Shown: positions 52,156 to 61,779, numbered from the stretch's first letter. The stretch: DNA of 64,000 bases from Nocardioides luteus (GCF_015752315.1 NZ_JADOVJ010000001.1:5757001-5821000), one strand, 5' to 3'. The notes: generated by a model from the sequence alone, not told the origin. Translations and numbers: made by a program.

Positions 52156-52974
52156 ATGAGCAACACTTCCCCCTCCCGTGACACGCAAGCACCGAAACCG
52201 GCCGGCATCGACTGGCTCTCCACCACCGCAGGTGCCCTGGCCGCTGTCACCTCCGCGCTGCTGCTCTCCACGCTCGGTGCCGTCGGCACCCTGATCGGCG
52301 CTGCGATCGGCAGTGTCGCGGCCACCGTCGGCTCCAACCTCTACTCGCAGTGGCTCGCCAAGACCCACCAGAAGGTGACCAGCGCCCAGGTCCTCGCCCG
52401 GTGGCGGTCGGCCGGGCTCGCCGGCGTACGCCACGAGGCTGCCTCGGAGCCCGCCGGGGAGTCGGGGGACGGGACGACCGCGATCGAAGCCACCGAGCTC
52501 GCCGACGCCGAGCCGGCGCCATCGTGGCGGGAGCGCCTCGAGGCCCTGCCCTGGAAGCGGATCGCGCTGCTCTCGCTGGCGATGTTCGTGGTCGTGGTCG
52601 CCGTGATCACGGTCTTCGAGCTCCTGGCCGGGCGCAGCGTAAGCTCGATCGTGGGCAACGGTGACGGCGGCACGACGATCTCCCGCGTGACCGGTGGCGG
52701 ATCGGACGCCCGCGACGAGGGGCCGGGCACGGACCCGTCGAACGGCGCCACCGCGACGCCGGAGGAGTCCCCGAGCACCACCACCGAGCCCTCGGAGGAG
52801 GAGCCTCAGGAGTCGGAGTCGCCCGCGACGGGGACGCCGAGCGCCGAGCCGTCCACCTCGACCGGGCCGAGCGCGCCGCCGTCGGAGCAGCCGAGCGAGA
52901 GCGCCGGTACGTCGAGCGAGCCGTCACCCACGACAGGAGCCTCCTCGGAGGCGACCGAGCCGGCGACCCCCTGA
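52156..52974 (+). CDS. Two-helix membrane protein with Ser/Thr/Glu-rich extracellular tail
   Basis: The product is 272 residues from ATG 52156 (CTGGAGGCC upstream). Hydrophobic segments lie at about residues 24-60 and 138-158. After the second the sequence is an unstructured tail of about 100 residues made almost entirely of Ser, Thr, Glu, Pro and Gly, probably exported and possibly glycosylated. No family is recognised. It converges on paralog B at 52984. Confidence 0.7.
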   Translation: MSNTSPSRDTQAPKPAGIDWLSTTAGALAAVTSALLLSTLGAVGTLIGAAIGSVAATVGSNLYSQWLAKTHQKVTSAQVLARWRSAGLAGVRHEAASEPAGESGDGTTAIEATELADAEPAPSWRERLEALPWKRIALLSLAMFVVVVAVITVFELLAGRSVSSIVGNGDGGTTISRVTGGGSDARDEGPGTDPSNGATATPEESPSTTTEPSEEEPQESESPATGTPSAEPSTSTGPSAPPSEQPSESAGTSSEPSPTTGASSEATEPATP

Positions 52975-52983
52975 GCCCGAAGG

Positions 52984-53889
52984 TCACATCCGGAAGAGGA
53001 TCTCCGCGCCGAGGTCGGTGTTGCCGTAGGAGGTGTACTCCTTGCCCTGCGCCACGGTGATGCCGTCGTTGGCCGTGACCATGGTGTAGACGACGTACTT
53101 GCCGTAGTCCTTCACCTTGAACCAGCCCTGGGTGTAGCCGGGCAGGGAGGCCTCGGTGGGCGGGATCACGTGCCGCGGCTCGATCCGCCCGGCGGCCTTG
53201 CCGGCGGCCTCGACGGTGGTGAAGTCGTAGATGAAGTGGGTCATCCGCAGGTTGCCCTGCTGAGCCTTGTAGGAGACCCGGACGGCGTAGTCGCAGCCGA
53301 GGTCGCGGATCGCGCGCTTGAGCGTCGCCTTGCAGCCGGGGTAGTCCTTGCCGCTCAGGTAGCGGGCCTTCAGCGTGACGTCGCCGTAGGTGAACTGCCA
53401 CGGGCGGGGCACGTCGGCCTTGGAGAGCCGCTCGGGGCCGATGGTCGAACGCGAGGTGGCGCCGTCGCTGGGGTCGGCCGGGGAGCTGGTCCCGGGCCAA
53501 CCGGGTCCGCGGCTGGACTCGCCGCTGACGTCGGACCTGCCGCCACCCGGGCTCGCCGAGCCGGTCGGTGCCTTGCCGGCCGAGGGTGCGTCGCTCGCCG
53601 TGGGTACGCCGGCGGTCGTGGCCGCGTCGTCGCCGCGGGTGAAGAGGGTGTAGACGACCACGCCGCACACGACCACGAGGCCGAGCGAGACGGCGATGGT
53701 CAGCAGCTGGCGCAGTGGGCCGCCGCGTCCGGCTCGCTCCTTGCGCGCGTTGAACGCCGGCCGGTCGCCGCCGAGGTCCTCGGAGAGCCCGATCAGGCGC
53801 TCGTTGTAGTCGAACGGGGCAGGCTGATTCTGCGGCTCCTCGTCAGGCGCGCCCGAACCGGGGGAGCCTGGGGGCGGCGGATACGGCAT
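52984..53889 (-). CDS. Membrane-anchored protein of unknown family, paralog B
   Basis: The product is 301 residues. A proline-rich start, a cytoplasmic part with a basic stretch, one membrane helix (about residues 62-83), a Gly/Ser/Pro linker and a folded domain of about 150 residues follow in order. The folded domain matches paralog A (47775): [25 protein letters not shown] and a similar end. It is divergent from the first protease gene across a 385-bp gap. Confidence 0.75.
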   Translation of the reverse strand: MPYPPPPGSPGSGAPDEEPQNQPAPFDYNERLIGLSEDLGGDRPAFNARKERAGRGGPLRQLLTIAVSLGLVVVCGVVVYTLFTRGDDAATTAGVPTASDAPSAGKAPTGSASPGGGRSDVSGESSRGPGWPGTSSPADPSDGATSRSTIGPERLSKADVPRPWQFTYGDVTLKARYLSGKDYPGCKATLKRAIRDLGCDYAVRVSYKAQQGNLRMTHFIYDFTTVEAAGKAAGRIEPRHVIPPTEASLPGYTQGWFKVKDYGKYVVYTMVTANDGITVAQGKEYTSYGNTDLGAEILFRM

Positions 53890-54274
53890 GGGGTTTGTCT
53901 ACCATCTATCGACGGTCGCCACGCCGAAGGTTTCGAAGACCGACGAATTCCGGTCCGATTCACCGTTCGAGCGGCGAGATGAACATGGATATCTACCGTA
54001 CGCGGCCCGCGACCCGGGCACCTACAACTTGGCCATGCTTACCCAATCCTCTTCTTCGGGGCCCGCGCCGGAAACCCTCCGGGAAACGCGTGTTGCTGCA
54101 TTGCAGGAATCCGAAGAACCAGTCTTTGCAATGCAGATTCTTGGGGAATCGAATGTGCTGCGGGGTCAGGGAAAGATCACGAAACTCAGTTACCCGTTCC
54201 CGGTAAGCCGCGAAACCCGTGGTTCCGGGGACGGAAGCCCGCAACAAGCGGGTCTTTCCCCCAGGAGGAGACGT
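53890..54274. other. Long leader region of the first protease, structured RNA candidate
   Basis: No convincing ORF. CTGCATTGC (54096-54104) and GCAATGCAG (54128-54136) form a perfect 9-bp inverted repeat with a 23-bp loop. A 14-bp hairpin at 54227-54262 (GGGG, GGAAG, CCCGC against GCGGG, CTTTC, CCCC) ends just before the AGGAGGAG ribosome-binding site. The stretch is more AT-rich than its neighbours. Confidence 0.55.
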
Positions 54275-55147
54275 ATGAGGTTCGAACGCACCACTTTCCG
54301 TCCCCGCACCGTCGCCGCGCTCGCCGCGGGTGTGGGTCTCGCGGCCTCCGCCGCTGTCGCCGTCCCGGCAGCCGCCGCGGACGCCGAGTTCAGCAAGGCC
54401 GAGGTCGCATCGGTCAGGTCTGCCGTCGCCGAGGCCGCCCCGGTCGGCTCGTCGTGGTACACCGACCCGGCCACCAACAAGATCGTCGTCACCGTCGACG
54501 AGACCGTCTCCGCGGCTGAGATCGCCGAGGTCAAGAAGGCCGCCGCGGAGAAGACGAGCCAGGGCGACGAGGCCGTGACCGTCAAGCACACCAAGGGTGA
54601 GTTCACCCCGCTCATCGGCCCCGGCGACGCCATCTACGGCGGCGGCTCGCGGTGCTCGCTCGGCTTCAACGTCAAGGTCGGCGGCGCCGACTACTTCCTG
54701 ACCGCGGGCCACTGCACCGACGCCGTCTCGACCTGGTACGCCAACTCGTCGAACACCACGCTGCTCGGCCCGACCGCGGGCTCGAGCTTCCCGGGCAACG
54801 ACTACGGCATCGTCCGCTACGACTCGTCCATCTCCAAGACCGGCGGCTTCACCGCGGGCACCGCCCGGGTCGGCCAGAGCGTCACCCGTGACGGCTCGAC
54901 CACCGGCGTCCACACCGGCACCGTGACGGCGGTCAACGCGAGCGTCCGTTACGCCGAGGGCACGGTCAGTGGTCTGATCCAGACCAACGTGTGCGCCGAG
55001 CCCGGCGACTCCGGCGGCGCGCTCTACTCCGGTTCGACCGCGCTGGGTCTGACCTCCGGTGGTTCCGGAAACTGCACCACCGGCGGCACGACCTTCTTCC
55101 AGCCGGTGACCGAGGCGCTCAGCGCGTACGGCGCCACGATCTACTGA
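54275..55147 (+). CDS. Secreted S1E serine protease 1 (streptogrisin-like)
   Basis: The product is 290 residues: Sec signal peptide to about residue 35, a pro-region to about 110, then a trypsin-like S1E protease with catalytic H146 (TAGHC), D176 (NDYGIVRY) and S246 (GDSGGAL). ATG 54275 follows AGGAGGAG closely; earlier starts were rejected as they would lack the signal peptide. It is the first of three tandem paralogs, presumably made as inactive precursors and secreted. Confidence 0.92.
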   Translation: MRFERTTFRPRTVAALAAGVGLAASAAVAVPAAAADAEFSKAEVASVRSAVAEAAPVGSSWYTDPATNKIVVTVDETVSAAEIAEVKKAAAEKTSQGDEAVTVKHTKGEFTPLIGPGDAIYGGGSRCSLGFNVKVGGADYFLTAGHCTDAVSTWYANSSNTTLLGPTAGSSFPGNDYGIVRYDSSISKTGGFTAGTARVGQSVTRDGSTTGVHTGTVTAVNASVRYAEGTVSGLIQTNVCAEPGDSGGALYSGSTALGLTSGGSGNCTTGGTTFFQPVTEALSAYGATIY

Positions 55148-55185
55148 TCAGGCGCGGCTGATCCCGCACGGCTGATCCAGCGCAG

Positions 55186-55233
55186 GTACGCCGCGGGGTG
55201 AGGTGGTTTGGTCCACTTTGCCCCGCGGCGTAC
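55186..55233 (+). terminator. Hairpin after protease 1
   Basis: GTACGCCGCGGGG (55186-55198) pairs perfectly with CCCCGCGGCGTAC (55221-55233), with an inner GTGG/CCAC stem. The inner part GGTTTGGTCCACTTTGCCCC resembles the hairpin after protease 2. Confidence 0.7.
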
Positions 55234-55271
55234 GAAATTTCGTCGAACAACGAAAGTTTTTTGCCAACGAC

Positions 55272-55301
55272 TGGCAGATGAGGCGCTGACAACGCCATAC
55301 T
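55272..55301 (+). promoter_or_regulatory. Candidate promoter of protease 2
   Basis: TGGCAG (55272-55277), 18 bp, CATACT (55296-55301). The same TGGC-G/CATACT pair and spacing recur before protease 3, and both are followed by a shared GGTCGTGYTCGGGCACA segment. Confidence 0.5.
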
Positions 55302-55341
55302 CACTGTGGTCGTGTTCGGGCACACTGCGGTGGAGGAATGT

Positions 55342-56214
55342 ATGAGGTTCACCAGGTCACGTAACCGTCTGCTGGCAGCAGCAGCCGGTCTAGGTCTGGC
55401 GGCTAGCGCCGCGACCATGCCGGCGGTCGCCGCCCCACCGGAGGAGAGGCCCAGCGCGAGGGCGCTCGCCGCGGTCCACTCCGCGGTGGACTCGGCCGTC
55501 AACCGGTCGGCGCTCTCCGGCATCGCGTGGTACACCGACGAGGCCACCGGCAAGGTGGTCGTCACGGCCGACTCCACCGTGCCCGCGTCCGCGCTGAGCA
55601 GGCTGACCGATGCCGTCGGGGTCGACGCCGACGCGATCACCCTCAAGCGTGCCAAGGGCGAGTTCAAGCCGTTCGTCGGCGCCGGCGACGCGATCTACGG
55701 CTCGGGCTACCGATGCTCGGTGGGCTTCAACGTACGCAGCGGCGGCACCCACTACTTCCTCACCGCCGGTCACTGCGCCGACGACGTCGAGACGTGGTAC
55801 ACGAACTCCGGCGAGACCACCCGGATCGGACCGACGGTCAAGGCGAGCTTCCCGGGCAACGACTACGCGCTGGTGCGCTACGCGAACACCTCGCTGACCC
55901 ACGCGGGCGGCTACAGCGTCGGTGACGCCCACGTCGGCCAGAGGGTGACCCGCGACGGCTCGTCCACCGGCGTCCACTCCGGGCGCGTCGAGGCGCTCGA
56001 CGTCTCGGTCCGCTACCGCGGCTCCGGCACCGTGCGCGGCATGATCCAGACCGACATCTGCGCCGAGTCGGGAGACTCCGGTGGCCCGCTCTACGCCGGT
56101 TCGACCGCCCTCGGGATCACCTCGGGCGGCACCGGCGACTGCTCCTCGGGCGGGACCACCTTCTACCAGCCCGTTCGCGAGGCCGTCCGCGCCTACGACG
56201 TCAACGTCTACTGA
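55342..56214 (+). CDS. Secreted S1E serine protease 2 (streptogrisin-like)
   Basis: The product is 290 residues from ATG 55342. Signal peptide to about residue 33, pro-region, and catalytic H144, D174 and S246 ([11 protein letters not shown]). It is closest to protease 3 in the leader region. Tandem duplication of the whole unit, including promoter and terminator, explains the layout. Confidence 0.92.
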   Translation: MRFTRSRNRLLAAAAGLGLAASAATMPAVAAPPEERPSARALAAVHSAVDSAVNRSALSGIAWYTDEATGKVVVTADSTVPASALSRLTDAVGVDADAITLKRAKGEFKPFVGAGDAIYGSGYRCSVGFNVRSGGTHYFLTAGHCADDVETWYTNSGETTRIGPTVKASFPGNDYALVRYANTSLTHAGGYSVGDAHVGQRVTRDGSSTGVHSGRVEALDVSVRYRGSGTVRGMIQTDICAESGDSGGPLYAGSTALGITSGGTGDCSSGGTTFYQPVREAVRAYDVNVY

Positions 56215-56251
56215 TGGCGGTGCCCCTTCGTCGGGGCGTCGTGAGGCCGAC

Positions 56252-56283
56252 TGGGGCGAAGTGGTTCAGACCACTTCGCCCCA
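56252..56283 (+). terminator. Hairpin after protease 2
   Basis: A perfect 14-bp stem TGGGGCGAAGTGGT (56252-56265) with 56270-56283 and a TCAG loop, followed by TTTGG. It shares the GTGG..CCACTT..GCCCC core with the hairpin after protease 1. Confidence 0.75.
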
Positions 56284-56328
56284 TTTGGCAATGATTTCGC
56301 GGTGACGGTGAAATTTTCTTACTCCGCA

Positions 56329-56358
56329 TGGCCGACCCGTTTCTTCGCCGACATACTC
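56329..56358 (+). promoter_or_regulatory. Candidate promoter of protease 3
   Basis: TGGCCG (56329-56334), 18 bp, CATACT (56353-56358), matching the protease 2 promoter candidate. The downstream GGTCGTG-CTCGGGCACA at 56366-56382 is shared too. Confidence 0.5.
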
Positions 56359-56449
56359 CCAGGAGGTCGTGCTCGGGCACATCGCGGTGGTCGGGCACTC
56401 CTGGCGCCCGCAACCACGCGGGTTCCTGGTCGTTTCGTAGGAGGAACAC

Positions 56450-57310
56450 ATGAGTTTCACCGCGTCCCGCACCCGCCTGGCCGCAGTCGTGGCCGGTCTT
56501 GGCCTGGCAGCCACCGCTGCCGTCATGCCGGCTGCCGCCGCCCCAGCTGACAAGCAGTTCAGCCCGAAGGCTCTGGCTGCCCTGCACTCCGCCGTCGACA
56601 AGTCCGGCGTGTCCGGCATCGCCTGGTACACCGACGAGGCCACCGGCAAGGTCGTCGTCACCGCCGACTCCACCGTCTCGAAGGCGGAGCTCGCCAAGGT
56701 CACCAAGGCCGCCGGCGCCAACGCCGAGGCGCTCACGGTCAAGCGTTCCGCTGGCAAGTTCACGACGCTGCTCTCCGCCGGAGACGCGATCTACGGCTCG
56801 GGCTACCGCTGCTCGTTGGGGTTCAACGTGCAGAGCGGCAGCAGCTACTACTTCATCACCGCCGGTCACTGCGGTGACGAGGTTCCGACCTGGTACGCCA
56901 ACTCGTCCCAGTCCACGCTGATCGGCCCGACGGTCGCCTCGAGCTTCCCGGGCAACGACTACGCCCTGGTCCGCTACGACAACGCCTCGCTCTCGCACCC
57001 CGGTGGCTTCACGGTCGCCGATGCGTACGTTGGCGAGAGGGTCACCCGGGACGGCTCGACCACCGGTGTCCACACCGGCGTCGTCCAGGCGCTCAACGTG
57101 ACCGTCCGTTACCAGGGATCGGGCCGGGTCAGCGGCCTGATCCAGACCAACGTGTGCGCCGAGCCCGGTGACTCCGGCGGCGCGCTCTACGACGGCACCA
57201 AGGCGCTCGGCATCACCTCGGGCGGTTCCGGCAACTGCACGACGGGCGGGACGACCTTCTTCCAGCCCGTTCGTGAGGCCGTCAACGCCTACGGCGTGAC
57301 CGTCTACTGA
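56450..57310 (+). CDS. Secreted S1E serine protease 3 (streptogrisin-like)
   Basis: The product is 286 residues from ATG 56450 behind TAGGAGGAAC. Signal peptide to about residue 31, pro-region, and catalytic H140, D170 and S242. A small hairpin CCCGC (56407-56411)/GCGGG (56418-56422) is present upstream of the ribosome-binding site, as in protease 1. It ends the tandem array. Confidence 0.92.
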   Translation: MSFTASRTRLAAVVAGLGLAATAAVMPAAAAPADKQFSPKALAALHSAVDKSGVSGIAWYTDEATGKVVVTADSTVSKAELAKVTKAAGANAEALTVKRSAGKFTTLLSAGDAIYGSGYRCSLGFNVQSGSSYYFITAGHCGDEVPTWYANSSQSTLIGPTVASSFPGNDYALVRYDNASLSHPGGFTVADAYVGERVTRDGSTTGVHTGVVQALNVTVRYQGSGRVSGLIQTNVCAEPGDSGGALYDGTKALGITSGGSGNCTTGGTTFFQPVREAVNAYGVTVY

Positions 57311-57319
57311 TCCACCGCT

Positions 57320-57355
57320 CCGCTGGTCGAGCCCCTCACGGGACTCGACCAGCGG
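57320..57355. repeat. CCGCTGGTCGAG hairpin between convergent genes (REP-like)
   Basis: CCGCTGGTCGAG (57320-57331) pairs perfectly with CTCGACCAGCGG (57344-57355), loop 12 nt. The same arm is found in the large palindrome at 22259. It lies between protease 3 and the glycosyltransferase and may terminate both. Confidence 0.75.
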
Positions 57356-57360
57356 TCGGC

Positions 57361-58560
57361 TCAGACCGCGACCGGAATCAGGGCCGAGTCCGCCGACTCC
57401 TTGATGAGTCGGGCGTACGCATCGAAGAGCCGCTGCTCGGAGAGGCGCTGCCGGTTGCGGAAGATGCGCTCGAAGTGCTCCTCGCGCTGGGCGAAGGCGA
57501 CCTTCCAGGTCTCGGCCATCTCGGCCGGGTCGAAGGACGCCACCAGGCGCGGGTCGCCGACCATCGCCGGGGCGTCGCCGACGGGCGTGGTCACCGGGAC
57601 CGCGCCGCAGGCCATCCCCTCGAGCAGGCACAGCGGGGCGGCCTCGCCGAACGCCGAGGTGAGCGTGATCAGGTCGGCGGCGTTGTAGAGCGGCGCCATC
57701 TGGCTCTGGATCCCGAGGGCGTGCAGGTTGGTCTCCAGGGCCGGCCACGCGCCGAGCTCCTCGGCCACGAGCTCCGCGAAGGCGGGGTTGTCCGCGGTCA
57801 TCCCGGCGCCGCACATGACGAGGTGGGCGTCGGGGTGCTCCTGGACGAACCGGCGCGCGGCACGGACGAAGAGCGGGATGTTCTTCATCTCGTCGAAGCG
57901 GGCCGCGATCATCACGACCGGCTCCTCACCCTTCACGCCGAGCTCGGCGCGCTTGCTCGCCCGCAGGTCGGCGTCGGTGCGGAACTTGTGGAGGTCCACG
58001 CCGTTCGGGAAGACCGGCAGCCGCTCCAGCGGGATGCCGGTCGCCTCGTGGTAGGCGCGCTGCGTCGACTCCGCGCAGCACACCGCCGCGGTCAGCAGCC
58101 CTGCCCGGTCGAGGTCGATGAGCTCCTGTACGCCGGCCCCCTGGTGCTCCGGGTCGGAGCGGTGCAGGCAGGTGATCAGCGGAGTGCCCGACGTGCCGAC
58201 CTTGCCCAGCACCGTGAGCGGCTGCTCCTTGAGGGAGAGCACGACGTCCGCCTTCGCCACCGACTGCGCCACCCGCTTGAGCTGGCTGGCGGTGATCGGC
58301 CCCGTCGGCGTACGCCGCAGCGCCCGTACCGGCACGCCGGCCGAGGTCAGACGGCGGTAGGAGTTGTCCGAGGAGATCCGTTGGGCGGTGAACTCGCGTT
58401 GGACACGGTCGCTGAGGCTCAGCACGCTGTGCTGCTGAGGCGTGGTGGCATCGAGCGCGCGGACGACGGCGGTGTGCAGGATCCGGGCGCCGCCGGCGAA
58501 GAAACCTTCGTACAGGGAGAGGACGGACGGGCCGTCCTCGAGGTATGCCACGTTAGACAT
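57361..58560 (-). CDS. Family 4 glycosyltransferase
   Basis: The product is 399 residues with a GT-B fold. The C-terminal E-x7-E motif is visible as FGEAAPLCLLEGM near residue 305, and the nucleotide-sugar-binding core contains IAARFDEMKN. Members transfer sugars to lipids, proteins or polysaccharides. The donor and acceptor cannot be told. It stands alone, divergent from a membrane protein gene over a 434-bp gap. Confidence 0.85.
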   Translation of the reverse strand: MSNVAYLEDGPSVLSLYEGFFAGGARILHTAVVRALDATTPQQHSVLSLSDRVQREFTAQRISSDNSYRRLTSAGVPVRALRRTPTGPITASQLKRVAQSVAKADVVLSLKEQPLTVLGKVGTSGTPLITCLHRSDPEHQGAGVQELIDLDRAGLLTAAVCCAESTQRAYHEATGIPLERLPVFPNGVDLHKFRTDADLRASKRAELGVKGEEPVVMIAARFDEMKNIPLFVRAARRFVQEHPDAHLVMCGAGMTADNPAFAELVAEELGAWPALETNLHALGIQSQMAPLYNAADLITLTSAFGEAAPLCLLEGMACGAVPVTTPVGDAPAMVGDPRLVASFDPAEMAETWKVAFAQREEHFERIFRNRQRLSEQRLFDAYARLIKESADSALIPVAV

Positions 58561-58994
58561 GTCGACCTCACTAGTCCGCAGGGCAGCATCGCCCGAGCGT
58601 TGGAGTTGGTGGGGCTACGGCAGAGATATGCGGCTTTGCAGGTGATCGTCGCTGATCGAGCGTCAGCCAGCGGGCCCGTTTTGAACGAGTTCAGGGCAAC
58701 GGTGGGCACCTTCGGCACCCGGGGTGGACGCTAACGCGTCGGGATCGACATCCCAAGGCGTCGTTGGCCCGGGAAGCGTGATTTCACTTGTTCGTCATCT
58801 TCACGCGCGCATCGTAGGGAGGGACGGAGGATTTATCGAAACCGGCGAGGATCCGGAGTCGATTTACGCTATCGGATGTGGTGTGCGTCACGCTATGTGT
58901 TCACCGAGATTGTTCGGTGAACGGATGGCGCGGGTCTCGGACGCGCTGCCGGATAGGAGCGCAACGGCGGCTGGATCCCGCTACCTTCGGGACC
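58561..58994. other. 434-bp intergenic region with a 24-bp palindrome
   Basis: No convincing gene. GTTCACCGA (58899-58907) pairs perfectly with TCGGTGAAC (58914-58922) around GATTGT, 73 bp before the membrane protein start. This looks like a regulator binding site. The rest is moderately AT-rich with no RNA gene recognised. Confidence 0.55.
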
Positions 58995-59825
58995 ATGACG
59001 ACCGAGGTGACGACGTACCGCTATGTCCGTTTCGCGCTGTGCTGTCTGCTTCTGGGCCTGGCGATCTCGGTGGGTGCCGAGACGATCGTGAGCGGGGAGT
59101 GGCAGACCTCCATCTCGTCCTACTACTACACCCCGGCAGGCCCGGTCTTCACCGCCGTGCTGTGCGCGCTGGGCGTGTGTCTGGTGGTGCTGCGGGGTTA
59201 CACCGACGCGGAGGACACCGCGCTCAACCTCGCCGGTCTCTCGGCGCCGATGGTCGGCTTCGTGCCGACCCCGGAGGTCGGGCAGGAGATCGACAAGGCG
59301 GCGATCGTCAACAACGCCTGGAGCTATCTGGCGGTGATGGCGATCGGCTGGGTGGTCGTGCTGATCTTCGGGCTGCGCAAGCGGGCCGCCGCAGGTGCCT
59401 GGCCGTCGCGCTGGGGCCTGATCGGCCTGGTCTCGGTCGCCGGGGCGTGGGTCGTCGGTGTCGGCTGGCTGCTGATCGACCAGGAGAGCTTCGCGGCCAA
59501 AGCGCACGGGCTTGCGGCGATCTTCACCTTCACGCCGTTCGCGCTGGCCGTCGTGCTCAACACCGACTGGGGCGTACGGAAGATCGCGCGCGAGGCCGAC
59601 AAGGCGCGCACCCGGCTGGACAAGACCTACTGGGCGCTGGTCGCGGCGATGGTCGTGTTGCTGGCCGCCGGCATCGTGCTGGGCGTGACCGGGTGGCACC
59701 TGTGGCTGCTGGCGACCGAGGTCTCGCTGCTGGTGTGCTTCGCGATCTTCTGGATCATCCAGAGCTTCGACCTGATGGACCCGGAGCGCGACGCGGCCAC
59801 CACGCGTCCGCGCACGGTGCTTTGA
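58995..59825 (+). CDS. Integral membrane protein of unknown function
   Basis: The product is 276 residues from ATG 58995, with about seven hydrophobic segments and a conserved-looking SISSYYYTPAG motif in the first extracellular loop. I do not recognise the family. The 24-bp palindrome upstream may regulate it. It converges on the methyltransferase gene, leaving about 9 bp. Confidence 0.72.
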   Translation: MTTEVTTYRYVRFALCCLLLGLAISVGAETIVSGEWQTSISSYYYTPAGPVFTAVLCALGVCLVVLRGYTDAEDTALNLAGLSAPMVGFVPTPEVGQEIDKAAIVNNAWSYLAVMAIGWVVVLIFGLRKRAAAGAWPSRWGLIGLVSVAGAWVVGVGWLLIDQESFAAKAHGLAAIFTFTPFALAVVLNTDWGVRKIAREADKARTRLDKTYWALVAAMVVLLAAGIVLGVTGWHLWLLATEVSLLVCFAIFWIIQSFDLMDPERDAATTRPRTVL

Positions 59826-59834
59826 TCGCGGGGC

Positions 59835-60740
59835 TCACCGGAAGTCGATGAGCAGGTCGTCGTCGCCGTTCTCGGGATCGGTCACGACCCGGGGGAGGCG
59901 TACGGCGGTGTCGGTGCGCTTGGCGAGCGGCACCGTCGGCCGCTCGGCCTCGTCCACCTCGGCGACGTCGTGCACGCCGGTGGTCGGGCCTGCCACCTGC
60001 GCGCGCGGGAGCACCTGGGTGCGCCAGGCACGGCAGTTGTAGGGCAGCTGCATGCCGTCCATGCCGCGGCCGTAGTCGTCGTAGAAGGCCAGCACCTCGC
60101 GGCGCTTGTCGTCCTGGGCCTCCCGCCTGAGGACCGCGATGTTGGAACGCGACAGGACCAGGTCCTGGATCGTGTGGCGGTCGACGACCTGCCAGTGCCG
60201 GAACGTGTGGGACTCGACGGCGGAGAAGAGCCCGGAGTCGTCGAGGATCTTCGTCGGGTCGAAGCCACCGTCCTGCTTGCCGATCAGCCGGCCGAGCTTG
60301 CGCACCCACGGGATCCGCTCGTCACGCTCGTTCTGGATCACGGCGAGCCGTCCGTCCGTACGCAGCACCCGCCCGACCTCCGCCAGCGCCTTGGCGTGGT
60401 CGAACCAGTGGAACGCCTGCCCGACGACGACCACGTCGTAGAGACCGTCGCCGGTCGGGATCTGCTCGGCGGTGCCGCTGGTGGCGCGTACGTCCGGGAG
60501 CTTCTCGGAGAGGATGTCGAGCATCGCGTCGTCCGGGTCGGTCGCGAAGACGTCGTGGCCCAGGCCGACGAGCACCTCGGTGAGCTTGCCGGTGCCGGCG
60601 CCGAGCTCGAGAACGCGCACCGGTTCGTCGCCGACCAGCCACTTCACCGCATCGACCGGGTAGGACGGGCGCCCGCGGTCATAGCTGTCCGCCACGCCTC
60701 CGAAGGAGCGTGCCGGGTCGGGGTTCGCTGGGTCCGTCAT
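59835..60740 (-). CDS. Class I SAM-dependent methyltransferase
   Basis: The product is 301 residues. SAM motif I is VLELGAGTGKLTEVL near residue 43, followed by the acidic TDPDDAML and an AFHWFDH motif typical of Methyltransf_11 proteins. The substrate is unknown. It is divergent from the Fic-like gene across 34 bp. Confidence 0.87.
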   Translation of the reverse strand: MTDPANPDPARSFGGVADSYDRGRPSYPVDAVKWLVGDEPVRVLELGAGTGKLTEVLVGLGHDVFATDPDDAMLDILSEKLPDVRATSGTAEQIPTGDGLYDVVVVGQAFHWFDHAKALAEVGRVLRTDGRLAVIQNERDERIPWVRKLGRLIGKQDGGFDPTKILDDSGLFSAVESHTFRHWQVVDRHTIQDLVLSRSNIAVLRREAQDDKRREVLAFYDDYGRGMDGMQLPYNCRAWRTQVLPRAQVAGPTTGVHDVAEVDEAERPTVPLAKRTDTAVRLPRVVTDPENGDDDLLIDFR

Positions 60741-60774
60741 CTCGGTCAGGGTAACGCGCGCTTAAGGTTGACGC

Positions 60775-61506
60775 GTGAAGGACGATCCGCTTGCCCGGTT
60801 GGTGTCGCTCGAAGGTGTGGCCTCGGGCTTCGCCGCAGCTCGTGACGGCATCGACGTGATGCTGCGTGACCGGGGACTGCGGCGTACGTCCCCGGAGACC
60901 ACCGCCGAGTCGCTGCTGCGCGGGGCGCACGCGTCGGCCGTGCTGGAGGGGTCCTCGTCGTCCCTGGGCGAGGTCCGTGCCTCCGGCGGGGACGCGATCG
61001 CGCAGGACGCGGTACGGCTCTCGACCGAGCTGCTCTCGCTGGTGCCGGTGGTGAAGCAGGCGCCGCTGCAGGCGTTCGCGCGGATCCACGCGCTCGCGGC
61101 CGGGGCGTCGTTGGAGGCCGAGGAGATGGGGCGTCCGCGCTCCTCGGCGGCGGCCGAACGGTTGCGGCGTCTGTCCGACCTGCTGCTCGCGCCGACGTCG
61201 GCGCCGGCGCTGGTCGTGGCGGCGTTCGCGCACGCCGATCTGGCGACGTCGGCGCCGTTCGCGTCCCACAACGGGCTGGTCGCGCGTGCCGCAGAGCGGC
61301 TCATCCTGGTCGCGCGCGGCGTGGACGAGAAGTCGCTGGTCGTGCCGGAGGCCGGCCACCTGGCGCTGCGGGCCGCCTACGAGTCGAACCTGCGCGGCTT
61401 CCGTGAGGGCGGCCAGGCTGGGGCGCACTCGTGGTTGCTCTATGCGGCCGAGGCGTACGCTGCCGGGGCCGAGGCATCGCCGCTGCGCCTGGACGCGGCC
61501 GAATAG
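60775..61506 (+). CDS. Degenerate Fic-like protein
   Basis: The product is 243 residues from GTG 60775. It keeps the Fic inhibitory motif (S/T)xxxE(G/N) as SAVLEG at residues 54-59, and PFASHNGLVAR at residues 161-171 lines up with the Fic active loop HPFx(D/E)GNGRxxR. The catalytic His is Ala and the first Arg is Leu, so AMP transfer is unlikely. The fold assignment is inferred from motif order; the length is right for a small Fic protein. It is part of the neighbourhood of the CpaE/TadA secretion genes. Confidence 0.6.
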   Translation: MKDDPLARLVSLEGVASGFAAARDGIDVMLRDRGLRRTSPETTAESLLRGAHASAVLEGSSSSLGEVRASGGDAIAQDAVRLSTELLSLVPVVKQAPLQAFARIHALAAGASLEAEEMGRPRSSAAAERLRRLSDLLLAPTSAPALVVAAFAHADLATSAPFASHNGLVARAAERLILVARGVDEKSLVVPEAGHLALRAAYESNLRGFREGGQAGAHSWLLYAAEAYAAGAEASPLRLDAAE

Positions 61507-61518
61507 GGCCCGAAATTG

Positions 61519-61554
61519 ATGGTGGCACCCGGTGGGTTGTGAACACCGGATGCC
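61519..61554 (+). terminator. Hairpin after the Fic-like gene
   Basis: GGTGGCACCCGGT near 61522 pairs with ACCGGATGCCACC near 61541 with one mismatch, shortly after the stop codon. Confidence 0.55.
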
Positions 61555-61736
61555 ACCGCGGACACGAGGCCTTCTGGTTACCAAGCGTGCAAGGTCTGGT
61601 CACTGCGCCGGGATTTCTCCCCGGCTACAGCACCCCATCAGATGGGTGGATCGCCGCGTGGGTGCCTGGCACTCGTGTACGTCCTGTTACGTCATTGTTT
61701 CTACGCTGATTAGCGGCCAGATTCAAGGCTGGAATT

Positions 61737-61774
61737 TCTGCAGGATGAGGAGGATGATGACGCTCCTGCAGAAT
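61737..61774 (-). terminator. Hairpin after the HAD-IB gene
   Basis: TTCTGCAGGA (61737-61746) and TCCTGCAGAA (61765-61774) form a perfect 10-bp inverted repeat with an 18-bp loop just downstream of the HAD gene on its coding strand. Confidence 0.55.
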
Positions 61775-61779
61775 CTGCC

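Noticed and set aside
54080..54262. A ydaO-type c-di-AMP riboswitch
   Set aside because: Some stretches look faintly similar, but the conserved core of that class is not present in order. It is kept only as a generic structured leader.
58724..58994. A gene in the gap before the 58995 membrane protein
   Set aside because: The frame has no ribosome-binding site or domain and runs out of phase into the real gene.
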